A stretch of DNA of 64,000 bases from Carboxylicivirga litoralis (lineage in GTDB: Bacteria > Bacteroidota > Bacteroidia > Bacteroidales > Marinilabiliaceae), in contig NZ_JAFMVC010000002.1 in the NCBI RefSeq assembly GCF_025499605.1, positions 248,001 through 312,000 on the forward strand. Direction: 5' to 3'. Below, one piece after another: positions 21,701 to 28,837 of the stretch (position 1 is the stretch's first letter; each line of letters opens with the position of its first letter). The notes beneath the pieces were generated by a model, which worked only from the letters and a program-made list of their open reading frames with translations, was not told the origin of the DNA and made no database searches. The translations under genes were made by a program, and so were the position numbers.

Positions 21701-21998
21701 AGGCGACAGATTCCCGATTGGGTATTCTGATGAAAACAAAGAACTGAGCTATTCGCGTCAGGAAATTGAAGTGTTTCCCAATGATGTTATTTATTTGTTT
21801 TCAGATGGTTTTGCCGACCAGTTTGGAGGTGCCGAGGGTAAGAAGTTTAAGTACCGCCGTTTCCGCCACTTGTTGCTGAATATTCACAAACTACCGATTG
21901 ATGACCAAAAGGCTATCCTTCACCAGAAGATGGAAGAGTGGATGGGAACGGAATACGAGCAGGTGGATGATATTCTGTTAATGGGATTCAGGCTTTAA
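18726..21998 (+). CDS. Beta-propeller sensor with Y_Y_Y domain and SpoIIE/PP2C phosphatase
   Basis: A 1090-residue transmembrane signalling protein. I start it at 18726, which gives a clean signal peptide (hydrophobic LMFIVFLFVNAVDAQ). Open sequence continues upstream, and ATG 18672 is an alternative. About residues 35-650 contain many Reg_prop propeller repeats with the W[IVF][GA]T signature (GYIWVGTSDGLNRYDGYNF, GLIWIGTNNGINTYN). A Y_Y_Y domain follows at about 695-775, then one membrane helix (about 778-800) and a short coiled coil. The C terminus from about 843 is a SpoIIE-type phosphatase with metal-site motifs SGDFYW, AAVDCTGHGVPGAFMS, LFSDGFADQ and DDILL. A periplasmic signal is probably passed to cytoplasmic Ser/Thr dephosphorylation. 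The ligand and target are unknown. Confidence 0.9.
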   Translation: MRCLHLMFIVFLFVNAVDAQRNQFSIEQFTINDGLSNSHITTLFQDSRGYIWVGTSDGLNRYDGYNFNVFRHHPLQDSTIVGNYIQAIVETPDGNIWIGTRNSGIAIWQKKNGKFKNLGKASPLFKDLREYGVYGMHVEGDNVWIKTRNAIAKVNYRSQSFKKFDHYSSVLKKGTSDLYPVVSVQHKVWFGSKDGIQVVESDGNTIQRIHPDNVQQVEISSLAKISDSVLLAGSSTGLWRYDVTNDQIEAIYKRTNRYKSESVSSILATEDGTVWIATSKGLMYSNAPYDVYEEYEVSNQLLNPFKNISSILVDNSGLLWVGTKQDGLFKIDRKPPKFSSISSADDVEYPIDCFDFQSVYVDEENNLWLGTAQKGVYRINRDTKQFKHYTIYPPYVLKDDPAVNDIFKDSKENVWFGTNQGVFVKYNGRNRITEFDYTNSSDFRYLLKTNTIKDIIEDKLGHIWFATQFGLYRYDGHKITSYWSDNESENGLCDDEINVLFEDSNGLIWIGTNNGINTYNVVSRTFERIRNIEGEPKKLSHNIISAFAEDHDKIIIGTHAGLSYFDKNTKTTSFWRYDDLISGKIYAVEIDDYHRIWISTGIGISMMIPGGEPIHYNKNDGVPDYNFNVSSSCKYGDNELFFGGDKGLTIINSVDVPQNNNKPKVVVTGVNVFRKGKEKESYEGVFEEAISVLYKRNTMIQVSFSALEFTYPTANSYRVKLEGHDEEWRDVTYQNFVNFSNLSPGEYILKVRGANNDGVFSPEEVQLVIDVIPPLWMSGYAYAFYIIFAVLLIQTLINYRIRNYRKAYKALNEKAIDKRKIEDQKETLSRVHQSLTDSISYAKRIQEAMIPSEKMVKQIIPESFVYYRPKDIVSGDFYWTYRTGKKVFLAAVDCTGHGVPGAFMSIIGYDLLKNIVEIQGEHCPANILNQLSREVALTFRKNGQDGSLNQKSIDDGMDIALIMMDEEKQVLHFAGAMNPLYIIRDNEIMTYKGDRFPIGYSDENKELSYSRQEIEVFPNDVIYLFSDGFADQFGGAEGKKFKYRRFRHLLLNIHKLPIDDQKAILHQKMEEWMGTEYEQVDDILLMGFRL

Positions 21999-22082
21999 AT
22001 TCATTTGTTGATAAATCGATGAATTGAATAACTGTCGAACTGATAAATTTGTGACCCCAAACTTATAAGCCATAAATACAAC

Positions 22083-22112
22083 AAAAGCCCGACATTTGCC
22101 GGGCTTCTTAAT
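22083..22112 (-). terminator. Terminator between convergent sensor gene and ychF
   Basis: AAGCCCG (22085-22091) pairs with CGGGCTT (22100-22106). Read on the minus strand the stem is followed by TTTTGTTGT, so it fits ychF best. It may also stop transcripts from the plus-strand sensor gene. Confidence 0.7.
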
Positions 22113-22163
22113 TCCTAACTTCTATAAGCGAACTTGTTCGCGTTCTAAAATCTAATAGCTTTA

Positions 22164-23264
22164 TTAAACATTAAAACGGAAGTGCATGATATCGCCATCC
22201 TGTACCACGTATTCTTTACCTTCTACGTTCATTTTACCAGCCTCTTTACAAGCTTGTTCAGAACCTAGCTCGGCAAAAGTATCGTATTTAATGACTTCGG
22301 CGCGGATAAAACCTTTCTCGAAATCAGTATGGATAACACCAGCTGCCTGTGGAGCCAGATAACCTTTATGGAAAGTCCAGGCGCGTACCTCTTTTACACC
22401 CGCTGTAAAGTAGGTCTGAAGCTCTAATAAACTATAGGCCGAACGAATCAATTTGGCAACACCCGATTCTTTCAATCCCATGTCTTCCAAGAATTCCTGA
22501 CGTTCTTCGAAGGTTTCCAATTCTGCTATTTCTGATTCAGTTTTAGCGGCGATCATTAAAATTTCAGCATTTTCATCTTTCACGGCTTCGCGAACAGCCT
22601 CCACATGTTGGTTGCCTTCAATAACTGAATCTTCATCAACATTACAAACATACATCACGGGTTTGTTAGTTAATAAATACAAGTCTTTGGTAACCTTTTC
22701 TTCGTGCTCGGTTAATTCAACTGTACGAGCCGATTTGCCATTTTCAAATGCTTCTTTGTAACGATACAAAACTTCAACCAATTTCTTGGCATCAACATCT
22801 TTCGATGATTTAGCTGCTTTTTCAGTTTTTTGAAGACGCGCCTCTACTGTTTCTAAATCTTTAAACTGTAGCTCCAGATCGATAATTTCCTTATCTCTCA
22901 CAGGATTAACCGAGCCATCAACATGGGTAACGTTGTCATCGTCAAAGCAGCGCAATACATGTATAATGGCATCCGTCTCGCGGATATTAGCCAAAAACTT
23001 ATTGCCTAAGCCCTCACCTTTACTGGCACCTTTAACCAGTCCGGCAATGTCAACAATCTCAACAGTTGTAGGTACAACCCGTTCTGGTTTTACCAATTCT
23101 TCCAGCTTAACCAAGCGCTCGTCTGGCACTGTAATCACACCTACATTAGGCTCAATGGTACAAAACGGGAAGTTGGCCGACTGAGCTTTTGCATTTGATA
23201 AACAATTAAAAAGGGTTGATTTTCCGACGTTGGGCAAGCCAACGATTCCGCACTGTAATGCCAT
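22164..23264 (-). CDS. ychF: Redox-regulated ATPase YchF (Obg family)
   Basis: An OBG-family P-loop protein that, unusually, hydrolyses ATP; in E. coli it binds ribosomes and is linked to oxidative-stress responses. 366 residues, typical length. G1 is GLPNVGKSTLFNCLS; G3 with switch II is DIAGLVKGASKGEGLGNKFL. The canonical NKxD is replaced by CNVDED, consistent with the relaxed nucleotide specificity of YchF. The C-terminal TGS domain includes VRAWTFHKGYLAPQAAGVIH. It stands alone, with its own promoter at 23305-23312. Confidence 0.96.
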   Translation of the reverse strand: MALQCGIVGLPNVGKSTLFNCLSNAKAQSANFPFCTIEPNVGVITVPDERLVKLEELVKPERVVPTTVEIVDIAGLVKGASKGEGLGNKFLANIRETDAIIHVLRCFDDDNVTHVDGSVNPVRDKEIIDLELQFKDLETVEARLQKTEKAAKSSKDVDAKKLVEVLYRYKEAFENGKSARTVELTEHEEKVTKDLYLLTNKPVMYVCNVDEDSVIEGNQHVEAVREAVKDENAEILMIAAKTESEIAELETFEERQEFLEDMGLKESGVAKLIRSAYSLLELQTYFTAGVKEVRAWTFHKGYLAPQAAGVIHTDFEKGFIRAEVIKYDTFAELGSEQACKEAGKMNVEGKEYVVQDGDIMHFRFNV

Positions 23265-23304
23265 TATATTCTATCTTAATTAATTACTCGATTGTTTTGC
23301 GCTG

Positions 23305-23312
23305 CAAAAGTA
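23305..23312 (-). promoter_or_regulatory. Bacteroidota-type -7 promoter element for ychF
   Basis: On the minus strand this reads TACTTTTG (then CAGC), an exact TAnnTTTG match, 40 bases upstream of the ychF ATG. A TTG lies 22 bases further upstream as a possible -33 element. Confidence 0.6.
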
Positions 23313-23375
23313 GTGGTTTTTTTTAATAAAGTATCAAGATATAAGTAGTGAGTATCAAGATGATTGGCAGGATGT

Positions 23376-23430
23376 AAAAAAAGGATCGCATCTTAATAAC
23401 CATATAGGCAATAAAGATGCGATCCTTTTA
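23376..23430 (-). terminator. Terminator downstream of hutH
   Basis: A perfect 12-bp stem, GGATCGCATCTT (23383-23394) with AAGATGCGATCC (23414-23425), flanked by A runs on the plus strand that become a T tract on the minus strand. It lies 170 bases beyond the hutH stop, within the 331-base ychF-hutH gap. The same gap has a small palindrome (TGAAATAA-ggc-TTATTTCA, near 23562-23580) and the ychF promoter. I see no gene in it. Confidence 0.8.
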
Positions 23431-23595
23431 TATTATCGATGTACAGCAATGAGCTGTTGGCTATTTTTATGCCAAATGTATCACAAAATGAGCCTTAGGT
23501 CATTTTACTGATTACATTGGTAAATGCCGAAGTATCAATGAAGAGCCTTGGGGAAACTTTGTTGAAATAAGGCTTATTTCATTGAGCAATCGGTT

Positions 23596-25101
23596 TTATT
23601 CTCCAAATTCTCCGAATTCACCGTTCTGAAGGAAGTCAATACTCTTTTCTATTTCTTTGTACATGATTTTGTCTTCTTTTACAAAACCAACAAACTCACG
23701 ATATTGAGCTAAGAAGTCCTCAAGGAATGGTGATGTTTTAGCCGGGCGACGGAAATCCATGGCCTGCGATGCATTGAATAGCTCAATAGCTAAAACACGT
23801 TCCACATTTTGCGCAATTTTTAATGCTTTAGTGGCAGCGTTACCACCCATGCTCACATGGTCTTCCTGCTCGTTTGACGATGGAATACTATCCACCGACG
23901 AAGGTGTTGCCATCTGCTTGTTCAAGCTCACGATTGATGCTGCAGAATACTGAGGAATCATAAAACCGCTGTTCAGACCAGGGTTGGCAACCAGGAATTC
24001 TGGTAATCCTCGCTCGCCAGAAATTAATCGGTAAGTACGACGCTCAGAAATACTTCCAATCTCACTCATGGCAATTGATAAGAAATCCATTGCTAAAGCT
24101 AAGGGTTCGCCGTGGAAATTACCTCCAGAAACAATTAAATCGTCCTCAGGGAACACCATTGGGTTATCGGTGACCGAGTTGATTTCTGTAAGCACCACAT
24201 TGGCTACATAGTTAATGGCATCTTTAATGGCACCGTGCACCTGAGGTACACAACGGAACGAATAAGGATCCTGAACGTGCTTTTTCTCACGAGTTATCAA
24301 TTCACTACCATCTAAAATGGCTTTGATGTTGCGCGCTGTTTCAATTTGTCCCGGGTGAGGGCGAACGGCGTGCAGTTGCGGGAAGAAAGGCTCTATACGA
24401 CCATCGAAAGCATCTAACGAAGTAGCGGCAATAATATCGGCATACTTCGACAGACGGAATGCTTTTAAAAGCGTGTAAACAGCGTGTGAGCTCATAAATT
24501 GCGTGCCGTTCAATAAGGCTAAGCCTTCTTTAGCACCCAATTTGATCGGTTCCCAATTGTTTTCTTTTAATACATCAGCAGCCTGACGTAATTCGCCTTT
24601 GTAATGTACTTCGCCTTCAGCGATTAAAGGCAAGAATAAATGTGCCAAAGGTGCTAAGTCACCTGATGCTCCTAATGAACCTTGTTCGAATACGATTGGA
24701 TAAACGCCTTTGTTGAAGAAATCGCAAAGGCGCTGAACCGTTTCGACCTGTACACCAGAGTTACCAATACTCAAAGCGTGAATCTTTAGCATTAGCATCA
24801 ATTTTACCACATCGCGTGGTACCTCACGTCCAATACCGCAGGCATGGCTCTTCACCAAATTCTCCTGCAATTTACTTAAGTCATCAGACGAAATAGAGAT
24901 GTTACACAATGAACCAAAGCCTGTGTTAATACCATAAACAGGGCCGTCGTTGTTGGCTACTTTGTTATCCAGGTATTGCTTACAATGCTTGATTCGAGCA
25001 ATGGATTCATCAGAAAGCTTCAATTGATAGCCTTCAGTAAGGATGGTTTCAATGATTTCGTATGATAGAGGTGCCGGTGAAATTTCAAATATCTTTTGCA
25101 T
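23596..25101 (-). CDS. hutH: Histidine ammonia-lyase
   Basis: Converts L-histidine to urocanate and ammonia, the first step of histidine utilisation. 501 residues, the family norm. The Ala-Ser-Gly triad that self-cyclises to the MIO cofactor is at residues 145-147 (GSLGASGDLAPLAHL). The catalytic Tyr is near residue 56 (VYGINTGFG). Other signatures: DNPMVFPEDD and the substrate-site region QYSAASIVSLNKQMATPSS. No hutU, hutI or hutG lies beside it. It therefore either works with distant hut genes or supplies urocanate/ammonia alone. A tyrosine-type (TAL) relative is possible but the motifs fit HutH better. Confidence 0.93.
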   Translation of the reverse strand: MQKIFEISPAPLSYEIIETILTEGYQLKLSDESIARIKHCKQYLDNKVANNDGPVYGINTGFGSLCNISISSDDLSKLQENLVKSHACGIGREVPRDVVKLMLMLKIHALSIGNSGVQVETVQRLCDFFNKGVYPIVFEQGSLGASGDLAPLAHLFLPLIAEGEVHYKGELRQAADVLKENNWEPIKLGAKEGLALLNGTQFMSSHAVYTLLKAFRLSKYADIIAATSLDAFDGRIEPFFPQLHAVRPHPGQIETARNIKAILDGSELITREKKHVQDPYSFRCVPQVHGAIKDAINYVANVVLTEINSVTDNPMVFPEDDLIVSGGNFHGEPLALAMDFLSIAMSEIGSISERRTYRLISGERGLPEFLVANPGLNSGFMIPQYSAASIVSLNKQMATPSSVDSIPSSNEQEDHVSMGGNAATKALKIAQNVERVLAIELFNASQAMDFRRPAKTSPFLEDFLAQYREFVGFVKEDKIMYKEIEKSIDFLQNGEFGEFGE

Positions 25102-25114
25102 GGTAATTAAAATG

Positions 25115-25142
25115 GTGCACAGTGCATAGTGCGCAGTGCGGG
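25115..25142. repeat. Four GTGCnnn heptamer repeats
   Basis: Four back-to-back 7-base units (GTGCACA, GTGCATA, GTGCGCA, GTGCGGG) lie just upstream of the hutH start, with related GTGCATT and GTGCC copies about 10-20 bases later. The origin and role are unknown. Confidence 0.6.
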
Positions 25143-25227
25143 TTTAAAACTGGTGCATTGTGCCTATGGCACGTACACAAATGTAATTCAGTAATGATAG
25201 ATTGGGGTAGTAAGAGTTGTTATGTAT

Positions 25228-25340
25228 TTAATTTCTTCCGCCCCCATCGCCTTTCAGGCACTTCCCCCGGGGGAAGATTGTTCTGAATATATTCTCCCCT
25301 TGGGGAGATGCCACAGGCAGAGGGGGAGTTATGACAATAC
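25228..25340. repeat. GC-rich imperfect inverted repeat in hutH-hisS gap
   Basis: Two roughly 37-base arms in opposite orientation, imperfectly matched. The left arm (CGCCCCCATCGCC... TTCCCCCGGGGGAA, the latter a perfect palindrome) resembles the reverse complement of the right arm (CTCCCCTTGGGGAG... GCAGAGGGGGAG). The G/C content stands out from the A/T-rich surroundings. It looks like a REP- or MITE-like intergenic repeat. The rest of the 405-base gap shows no convincing gene. Confidence 0.5.
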
Positions 25341-25450
25341 CACTACGATATTGCATCATAACAAAACAGGCAACGCCTGCTTCAGGGGCAGCGTATGTCG
25401 CCACCGAAAGAGATAAAAACGTGGTCTCTGTTTTTTAGAATTCTGCCCAT

Positions 25451-25486
25451 AAAAAAGCGGGGTAAGCAATTTGATGCCTACCCCGC
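25451..25486 (-). terminator. Terminator after hisS
   Basis: GCGGGGTA (25457-25464) pairs with TACCCCGC (25479-25486). On the minus strand the stem is followed by TTTTTT. It lies 20 bases downstream of the hisS stop. Confidence 0.85.
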
Positions 25487-25506
25487 AAACATAGATAATT
25501 TCTTTA

Positions 25507-26871
25507 TTAAATGCTGATGACTTTTATCAATTCTTCAACACTTACTTTGCTTTGTTCACCGCTTTCCATATTCTTAACGGTTACTACATTAGCATTGCGC
25601 TCTTCTTCGCCTGTCAACAGTACAAAAGGGATTTCCTTTTTATTGGCGTAGTTCATCTGCTTTTTCATTTTTACCGAGTCGGGAAACAATTCGGCATTGA
25701 CGCCTGCCTGACGTACTTCTTTAAGGATTCGAAGCGCATACAATTCATCTTCACCGCCAAAGTTAACAAACATAGCACGTGTTTTAGCGCCATCAGCTTT
25801 TGGGAACAGTTCCAGCTGGTTCATTACATCATAGATACGATCGGCCCCAAACGAGATACCAACGCCTGATACATCTTTCAATCCGAAAATCCCCGTTAAG
25901 TCATCGTAGCGACCACCACCGGTTATACTGCCAATCTTAACATCTTTGGCTTTCACCTCGAAGATAGCACCGGTGTAGTAATTTAGACCTCGGGCCAATG
26001 TTAAATCAAGTTCAACCTCTAAGTCCAGGTTTAAGGTGTCGAGGTAGTTCAATACCACTTCCAATTCATCTACTCCTTTCAAACCAACTTCAGATGTTGC
26101 CAATACTTCGCGTAGCTTGGCTATTTTATCGCGGTTAGAACCGCTGAGCATGATAATAGGCTGAATGGTATCAATGGCTTCCTGAGACAGGCCTTTAGAT
26201 GCCAGTTCTTCGTTTACTTTGTCCAAACCAATTTTATCCAGTTTATCGATAGCAACAGTAATGTCAACAATTTTGTCTGACGCATCAATGATTTCGGCAA
26301 TGCCCGATAATACTTTACGGTTATTAAGCAATAAGGCCACATTGATGTTTAACAAGCGATACACTTCATCAACAATTTGAATCAACTCTACTTCGTTCAA
26401 TAACGAGTTGCTGCCCACGACATCCACATCGCACTGGAAAAACTCGCGGTAACGCCCTTTTTGTGGACGGTCGGCGCGCCATACCGGCTGAATCTGGTAG
26501 CGCTTAAACGGGAAGCTAATCTCGTTTTGGTGCTGCACCACAAAGCGGGCAAAGGGTACTGTTAAATCATAACGTAAGCCTTTTTCGCTAATTTGCGACA
26601 TCACTTTGTTCGATGCTTTCTCAGCTAATAAATGGTCATCGGCTTTTTTCAGGTAATCGCCCGAATTAAGGATTTTGAATAATAGCTTATCACCTTCTTC
26701 ACCATATTTGCCAAGCAGGGTGCTCAGGTTTTCCATAGCAGGCGTTTCAATAGGCAGGTAGCCATACTTCTGAAATACTGATTTTACTGTATCGAAAATA
26801 TAATTACGCTTCACCATTTCAACAGGTGAAAAGTCCCTGGTTCCCTTCGGAATGCTTGGTTTTTGAGCCAT
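25507..26871 (-). CDS. hisS: Histidyl-tRNA synthetase
   Basis: Class II aminoacyl-tRNA synthetase charging tRNA-His. 454 residues from the ATG at 26871 ([19 protein letters not shown]). An 18-codon upstream extension to 26925 is rejected because it overlaps the promoter and matches no family residues. Motif 1 region: [17 protein letters not shown]; motif 2: [20 protein letters not shown] followed by REFFQCDVD; the His-specific segment [15 protein letters not shown]; motif 3: GGGRYDDL and [15 protein letters not shown]-terminal anticodon-binding domain follows from about residue 355. The HisA signatures are all present, so it is not the HisZ paralog. Confidence 0.97.
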   Translation of the reverse strand: MAQKPSIPKGTRDFSPVEMVKRNYIFDTVKSVFQKYGYLPIETPAMENLSTLLGKYGEEGDKLLFKILNSGDYLKKADDHLLAEKASNKVMSQISEKGLRYDLTVPFARFVVQHQNEISFPFKRYQIQPVWRADRPQKGRYREFFQCDVDVVGSNSLLNEVELIQIVDEVYRLLNINVALLLNNRKVLSGIAEIIDASDKIVDITVAIDKLDKIGLDKVNEELASKGLSQEAIDTIQPIIMLSGSNRDKIAKLREVLATSEVGLKGVDELEVVLNYLDTLNLDLEVELDLTLARGLNYYTGAIFEVKAKDVKIGSITGGGRYDDLTGIFGLKDVSGVGISFGADRIYDVMNQLELFPKADGAKTRAMFVNFGGEDELYALRILKEVRQAGVNAELFPDSVKMKKQMNYANKKEIPFVLLTGEEERNANVVTVKNMESGEQSKVSVEELIKVISI

Positions 26872-26922
26872 ATCTGTAATTTGTTTTGCTATTCGTAATA
26901 AGTGGGTTTGCTTAAACCGGGG

Positions 26923-26930
26923 CAAAGATA
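26923..26930 (-). promoter_or_regulatory. Bacteroidota-type -7 promoter element for hisS
   Basis: The minus strand reads TATCTTTG, an exact TAnnTTTG match, 51 bases before the hisS ATG. Its overlap with the longer possible reading frame supports the internal start. No clear -33 element is visible. Confidence 0.55.
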
Positions 26931-27051
26931 AGAAAAAGAGTAGAGATGTCAGATGTGAGAGGAGGATGGTGTCCCCTAATAGCAGACTGTTTGACTATGT
27001 TTACAATTTGTTTCGGATAAAATGTGTTCTAAGGCCATGTAAAATATGAGC

Positions 27052-27068
27052 CAATAGCATTGCTATTG
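27052..27068 (-). terminator. Hairpin after lipoprotein gene
   Basis: CAATAGC-att-GCTATTG, a perfect 7-bp stem, 11 bases beyond the stop of the lipoprotein gene at 27080. There is no strong T run, so termination is only possible. Confidence 0.35.
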
Positions 27069-27079
27069 AATTTAGTTTC

Positions 27080-27553
27080 TTAGTTTATTTCAATTAGTTT
27101 TGATTCTCTTTCCGACACAAAATTCACTGATTTGATTGTTTTCGGCATAGCAAATATTTTCATTTCATTTGAAACAAATGTTTGATTTCCTTCTTTAAGG
27201 ATTTTGTAGTTAATCGTTAATTGTCCGTTTTCTTCTTTTGAATTGGTAATAATTACCATTTGTTTTGTAGAACTCGGTTTGGTTATAATAGCTGCATAGT
27301 TATTTTTATCAAATTCAACTTCTGAAACTGTATTGTTCATTGTCTTAGCTATTCCAAAATAGTTATCAAATTCATTCTTAGAGGTTATAACGATTGGGTT
27401 TACTTCTTCGTTAAGGCTGACATTATTCCTGAGAAAATATCCGTTTAAATAGGTTAGTTTATCCGTGTTGTTACTTTCTTTTGTTTTTGACTGGAAACAC
27501 GATACTATTGCAGTAATTGTAAAAAGTGCAAATAACGTTTTAGTAATTGTCAT
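27080..27553 (-). CDS. Hypothetical lipoprotein
   Basis: 157 residues. A lipoprotein signal peptide is clear: Lys5, hydrophobic residues 7-17, then a lipobox ending IVSC with the lipidated Cys at residue 19. The mature part starts Ser/Thr/Asn rich and then alternates hydrophobic and polar residues (VEFDKNNYAAIITKPSSTKQ, TINYKILKEGNQTF), suggesting a small beta-sandwich. The region around VITSKNEFDNYFG resembles PrcB-like C-terminal domains, but I cannot confirm this. It is monocistronic with no informative neighbours. Confidence 0.7.
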   Translation of the reverse strand: MTITKTLFALFTITAIVSCFQSKTKESNNTDKLTYLNGYFLRNNVSLNEEVNPIVITSKNEFDNYFGIAKTMNNTVSEVEFDKNNYAAIITKPSSTKQMVIITNSKEENGQLTINYKILKEGNQTFVSNEMKIFAMPKTIKSVNFVSERESKLIEIN

Positions 27554-27724
27554 AGTATTTTTTCGTTTGGTTTATTTTAAGTAGCCAAAGGTGCACAATA
27601 CATACCATATAGTCAAGTATTAAGGACTTTCAGGTTATTCGATCTTTTTATTAAATCCAAAACAATTCCTTCTCACTATTTGTCTTTATGATCGACAATA
27701 AAAACAACTTTAAAACAAGCAGAT

Positions 27725-27904
27725 ATGTCAAATGCAATAACAGTATTAGAAGCCATGGCCAAAGCTGGAAAACCCATGAGAACTGGCGAAATTGCCGAAG
27801 CAAGTGGCCTGGAAAAGAAAGAGGTAGAAAAAGCTATGAAGGAATTAAAAGCCGAAGCTAAAATTGTATCGCCCAAACGTTGCTTTTGGGAGCCGGCTAA
27901 ATAG
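27725..27904 (+). CDS. Small winged-helix/HTH protein, 59 residues
   Basis: Found by translating the gap on the plus strand. The product starts [20 protein letters not shown], continues [20 protein letters not shown] and ends [19 protein letters not shown]. Helix-turn-helix spacing ([10 protein letters not shown] then [11 protein letters not shown]) followed by a short beta-wing is typical of a minimal winged-helix DNA-binding domain. I recall similar stand-alone proteins of about 60 residues in Bacteroidota. A minus-strand frame covers the same bases but lacks any recognisable pattern. DNA target unknown. Confidence 0.82.
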   Translation: MSNAITVLEAMAKAGKPMRTGEIAEASGLEKKEVEKAMKELKAEAKIVSPKRCFWEPAK

Positions 27905-27921
27905 GATTATGGTAATTTTGA

Positions 27922-27956
27922 AAATCCGCTAGTGCATACTATTGCCTAGTGGATTT
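27922..27956. terminator. Shared hairpin between convergent wHTH gene and PAS-HTH gene
   Basis: AAATCCGCTAG (27922-27932) pairs with CTAGTGGATTT (27946-27956) with one G-U pair. It lies 17 bases after one stop and 14 before the other, so it may stop transcription in both directions. Confidence 0.6.
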
Positions 27957-27970
27957 GTTGCATAGAGGTG

Positions 27971-28651
27971 TTATGAACACTGTTCACAGTGCTTAATGCA
28001 GGTCAATAAAATCCTTATCAAATCTTGTTCAGGGCTTAGTTGTAGTTTTTTTCTTATGCGCTTGCGAGCCGCATAAACGCCGTCTGTTGTAATATTTAAT
28101 TCTCTCGAAATCTGTTTACTGTTGTAGTTTAGTGTCAGGTAATAGCAAATTTTTAGGTCGTTATTGCTCAACATAGGAAAACAACGGCTGAGTTGCCGGG
28201 TTGTTTTTACAACGTTGTTTTTAAAGTTCTTAGTTCGTTCAGCTTTCAGCTCGCGTTCAAGCACTGTAATAATTTGCTTCAAGCGTATTTTCTCAATATC
28301 TACCTCTTCATTTATTTCTCGAACATGACCAATCAATAGTTTTTTGCCACTAAAATTCTGGTAATGCGTATGTAGTTTGCAGGCAAAGAGTTCGCCATTC
28401 ATGCGTTTGCACACGTGAGTATGGTAGCCGTCAAAATTGATGTGTTCGGGAGTCATCTCTGCTGGGTAAAGCTTAGCAAAGTCTTCAGGCATTAAATCTT
28501 TTAAGTTATACTCTTTAAAGGTTTGAAGTGATGGATATTGATATAGTTCCAATGCTTCCTTATTGCCGGCCACAATTTGTCCATTGAGCTCAGCAACAAC
28601 GATTGCTTCATTCTTTTTTATATTGTTAATAGGGGTGTCAAGGTATTTCAT
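27971..28651 (-). CDS. PAS-domain regulator with LuxR-type HTH
   Basis: 226 residues. The N-terminal half (about 10-115) looks like a PAS sensor fold (AIVVAELNGQIVAGNKEALE, HTHVCKRMNGELFACKLHTH). A helical linker (about 118-150) follows. The C-terminal HTH (about 163-218) reads LSNNDLKICYYLTLNYNSKQ, ISRELNITTDGVYAARKRIR, KKLQLSPEQDL, the LuxR/GerE pattern in which ISRELNIT precedes the recognition helix. It is probably a cytoplasmic one-component transcription regulator. The ligand is unknown. It has its own consensus promoter at 28674-28708. Confidence 0.8.
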   Translation of the reverse strand: MKYLDTPINNIKKNEAIVVAELNGQIVAGNKEALELYQYPSLQTFKEYNLKDLMPEDFAKLYPAEMTPEHINFDGYHTHVCKRMNGELFACKLHTHYQNFSGKKLLIGHVREINEEVDIEKIRLKQIITVLERELKAERTKNFKNNVVKTTRQLSRCFPMLSNNDLKICYYLTLNYNSKQISRELNITTDGVYAARKRIRKKLQLSPEQDLIRILLTCIKHCEQCS

Positions 28652-28673
28652 CGGGCAGTAGTTTGGGTTTGTA

Positions 28674-28708
28674 CAAATCTAACGTAAATTGTGCAGATGT
28701 ACCACAAA
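28674..28708 (-). promoter_or_regulatory. Bacteroidota-type promoter for PAS-HTH gene
   Basis: On the minus strand the -33 element TTTG (28705-28708) is followed after 23 bases by TAGATTTG (28674-28681), an exact TAnnTTTG match, about 22 bases before the start codon. Confidence 0.6.
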
Positions 28709-28801
28709 CCTACCAATGCTTTTTTTTACAATGCGATTAAATGCCTCTATTTTTGTATCAAGTTAATCCTTTATGGTTTCCCGATTCATACATTCTTACA
28801 T

Positions 28802-28829
28802 TGCCCTCTCACATTCCCTTGAGAGGGCA
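28802..28829. other. Strong hairpin downstream of cupin gene
   Basis: TGCCCTCTC (28802-28810) pairs perfectly with GAGAGGGCA (28821-28829) around a 10-base loop, 8 bases beyond the cupin stop. There is no clear T run on the minus strand, so its role (terminator, RNA stabiliser or attenuator) is open. Confidence 0.55.
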
Positions 28830-28837
28830 GTTCTTCT

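Noticed and set aside
25115-25340. CRISPR array
   Set aside because: The heptamers and inverted arms lack regularly spaced identical repeats with unique spacers, and no cas genes are nearby.
25222-25416. Plus-strand frame of 64 residues in the hutH-hisS gap
   Set aside because: It runs through the GC-rich inverted repeat and shows repeat-driven composition, not protein-like pattern.
27676-27876. Minus-strand frame of 66 residues
   Set aside because: It is antisense to the convincing winged-helix gene and has no protein-like pattern.
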